Origin: Apostichopus japonicus
Taxonomy: Eukaryota; Echinodermata; Holothuroidea; Aspidochirotida; Stichopodidae
NCBI RefSeq assembly: GCF_037975245.1
Contig: NC_092569.1
Span: 19,957,001-20,021,000, forward strand
Direction: 5' to 3'
DNA: 64,000 nucleotides
A program made the position numbers and the translations under genes. Shown here piece after piece: positions 62,583-64,000 of the stretch (the stretch's first letter is position 1; the number at the start of each line of letters is the position of its first letter). The notes under the pieces were generated by a model that did no database searches, had not been told where the DNA came from, and worked only from the letters and a program-made list of their open reading frames with translations.

Positions 62583-63930
62583 GAACATTTATGAACCAGG
62601 AAAAGCTTGCTGCCACTTATCTGGTCCGAAAAAATTATAGCATGAGGTAAATTTCCTCCTGGGTGCATAATTATCATAACATTTCAAGAATTTTTACCAA
62701 AGGTGATCATATTTGAATATCTTTAGTCGGCTCGGACTTGAAGGGTCTTGGATTTGGCTCATACCAAGTGGGCTCGGACTTGGCTCAGACTCTGGCTAAT
62801 TGGACTCGACTACAGCTCTGCCATAAATATAAAAAGATAATGGATTGTTAATAATTTATTATATGATGTTGAGAAGGTAGAGACTTAGAAAGTTAAATCC
62901 TAAATGTAATGGATAGCATTAAACTCTTCGTTTCACTAACAAAAGGATTCTCAAATACAGTACTAGCAACATTACAGCTAAAATAATGGATCACCAATAC
63001 GATGCAGTGAAGAAAGGGAGTTTAATAAAGAGCATCCCTCAATGTAATGACTAGGATAAAACTCTTAGTTTCACTAACAAAAGGATACCACATGCAGTAC
63101 CAACAAGAGGGATGCCCATTATATTGAGGGTCCACTAGACTTGCTAGACCCAACACCTCCATTGTGGGAAGCATTATTGAGCATCTAGTTAGCATTTATT
63201 GGGTAACTGAAGTATTGAAGGACCTTGGTGTCTCCCCTCCCAGTAGTTTTATAACATTTATGAACCAGGAAGAGCTTGCTGTCACTTATCTGGTCCGAAA
63301 AAATTATAGCATGAGGTAAATTTCCTCCTGGGTGCATAATTATCATAACAGTTCAAGAATTTTTACCGAAGATGATCTTTGGTATCTGGAGTCGGCTCGG
63401 ACTTGAGGGGTCTTGTATTTGGCTCAGACAAGATGGACTCGGACTTGGATCGGGCGCTGGGTAATTGGACTCGACTACAGCTCTGCCATAAATATAAAGA
63501 GATAATGGATTGTTAATAATTTATGATATGATGTTGTGAAGGTAGACACTTAGAGAGTACTCCTAAATGTAATGGATAGCATTAAACTCTTCGTTTCACT
63601 AACAAAAGGATTCTCAAATACAGTACTAGCAACATTACAACTAGAATAGTTGATTACCAATACGCAGCAGTGAAGTAAAGGAGTTTAATAAAGAGCATCC
63701 CTGAATGTAATGACTAGGATGAAACTCTTAAATTCACTAACAAAAGTATACCACATGCAGTACCAACATAGGGGGAGGATGCCCATTACATTGAGGGTCC
63801 ACTAGACTTAAGGTTTGCTAGACCCAACATCCCCATTGTGGGAAGCATTATTGAGCATCTAGTTAGCATTAATTTTGTAACTGAAGTATTAAAAGACCTT
63901 GGTGTCTCCCCTCCCAGCAGTATAACAACT
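62583..63930 (+). repeat. Tandem duplication, two units of about 670 bp
   Basis: Unit 1 about 62583-63252, unit 2 about 63253-63930. Both begin ACATTTATGAACCAGGAA and contain CTGGTCCGAAAAAATTATAG and CTTCGTTTCACTAACAAAAG. Each unit has a further internal repeat of about 130 bases (TTTCACTAACAAAAGGAT twice). Non-coding. Confidence 0.88.
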
Positions 63931-64000
63931 GGAATAATGGATTGGTGAAACAATGTTTTATTTGATACAGTGAAGTAAGGGAGTTACATGAATAATAGTT

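Overview
This is eukaryotic genomic DNA: AT-rich, intron-rich and full of microsatellites, SINEs, TIR elements and LINE debris. Exons of fibrinogen-related (FReD), SRCR and EGF-like domains occur together and share phase-1/phase-0 introns. This points to a marine invertebrate deuterostome. An echinoderm is most likely, and a sea cucumber is a reasonable guess because FReD proteins are well known there. The species is inferred, not shown.

Layout. 1-4.5 kb has no gene, only a tRNA-derived SINE. From about 4.9 to 15.27 kb runs gene A on the + strand. Its exons have compatible phases and would encode a partial FReD, a group A SRCR domain, a linker, an EGF-like domain and a complete FReD. From 29.03 to 39.74 kb runs gene B on the + strand: signal peptide, short linker exons, the same EGF-like domain and a complete FReD (377 codons plus stop in my model). 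At 48.77 kb is a third signal-peptide exon (gene C) with no recognisable second exon in the window.

The backbone is a large direct segmental duplication: copy 1 at about 10.08-30.74 kb and copy 2 at about 34.44-50.47 kb. The unit runs from the intron before the linker exon of one gene to intron 1 of the next, so it is out of register with the genes. This placed 5' exons of a different FReD/SRCR gene upstream of copy 1 (making gene A) and left an orphan first exon at the end of copy 2. Differences between the copies act as filled and empty sites for insertions: a 1.85-kb TIR element, a 663-bp solo LTR, a 5'-truncated LINE with a 1.15-kb GATA tail, and a 9-bp minisatellite of about 178 versus 16 units.

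50.5-64 kb is gene-poor. It holds a second copy of a SINE with a U2 snRNA-like head, TIR elements (one carrying a minisatellite, one pair with exchanged target-site flanks), and a 670-bp tandem duplication at the right end.

No rRNA gene, CRISPR array, intact transposase or viral gene was recognised. Exon boundaries were placed by eye from splice sites, reading phase and the paralogous copy.
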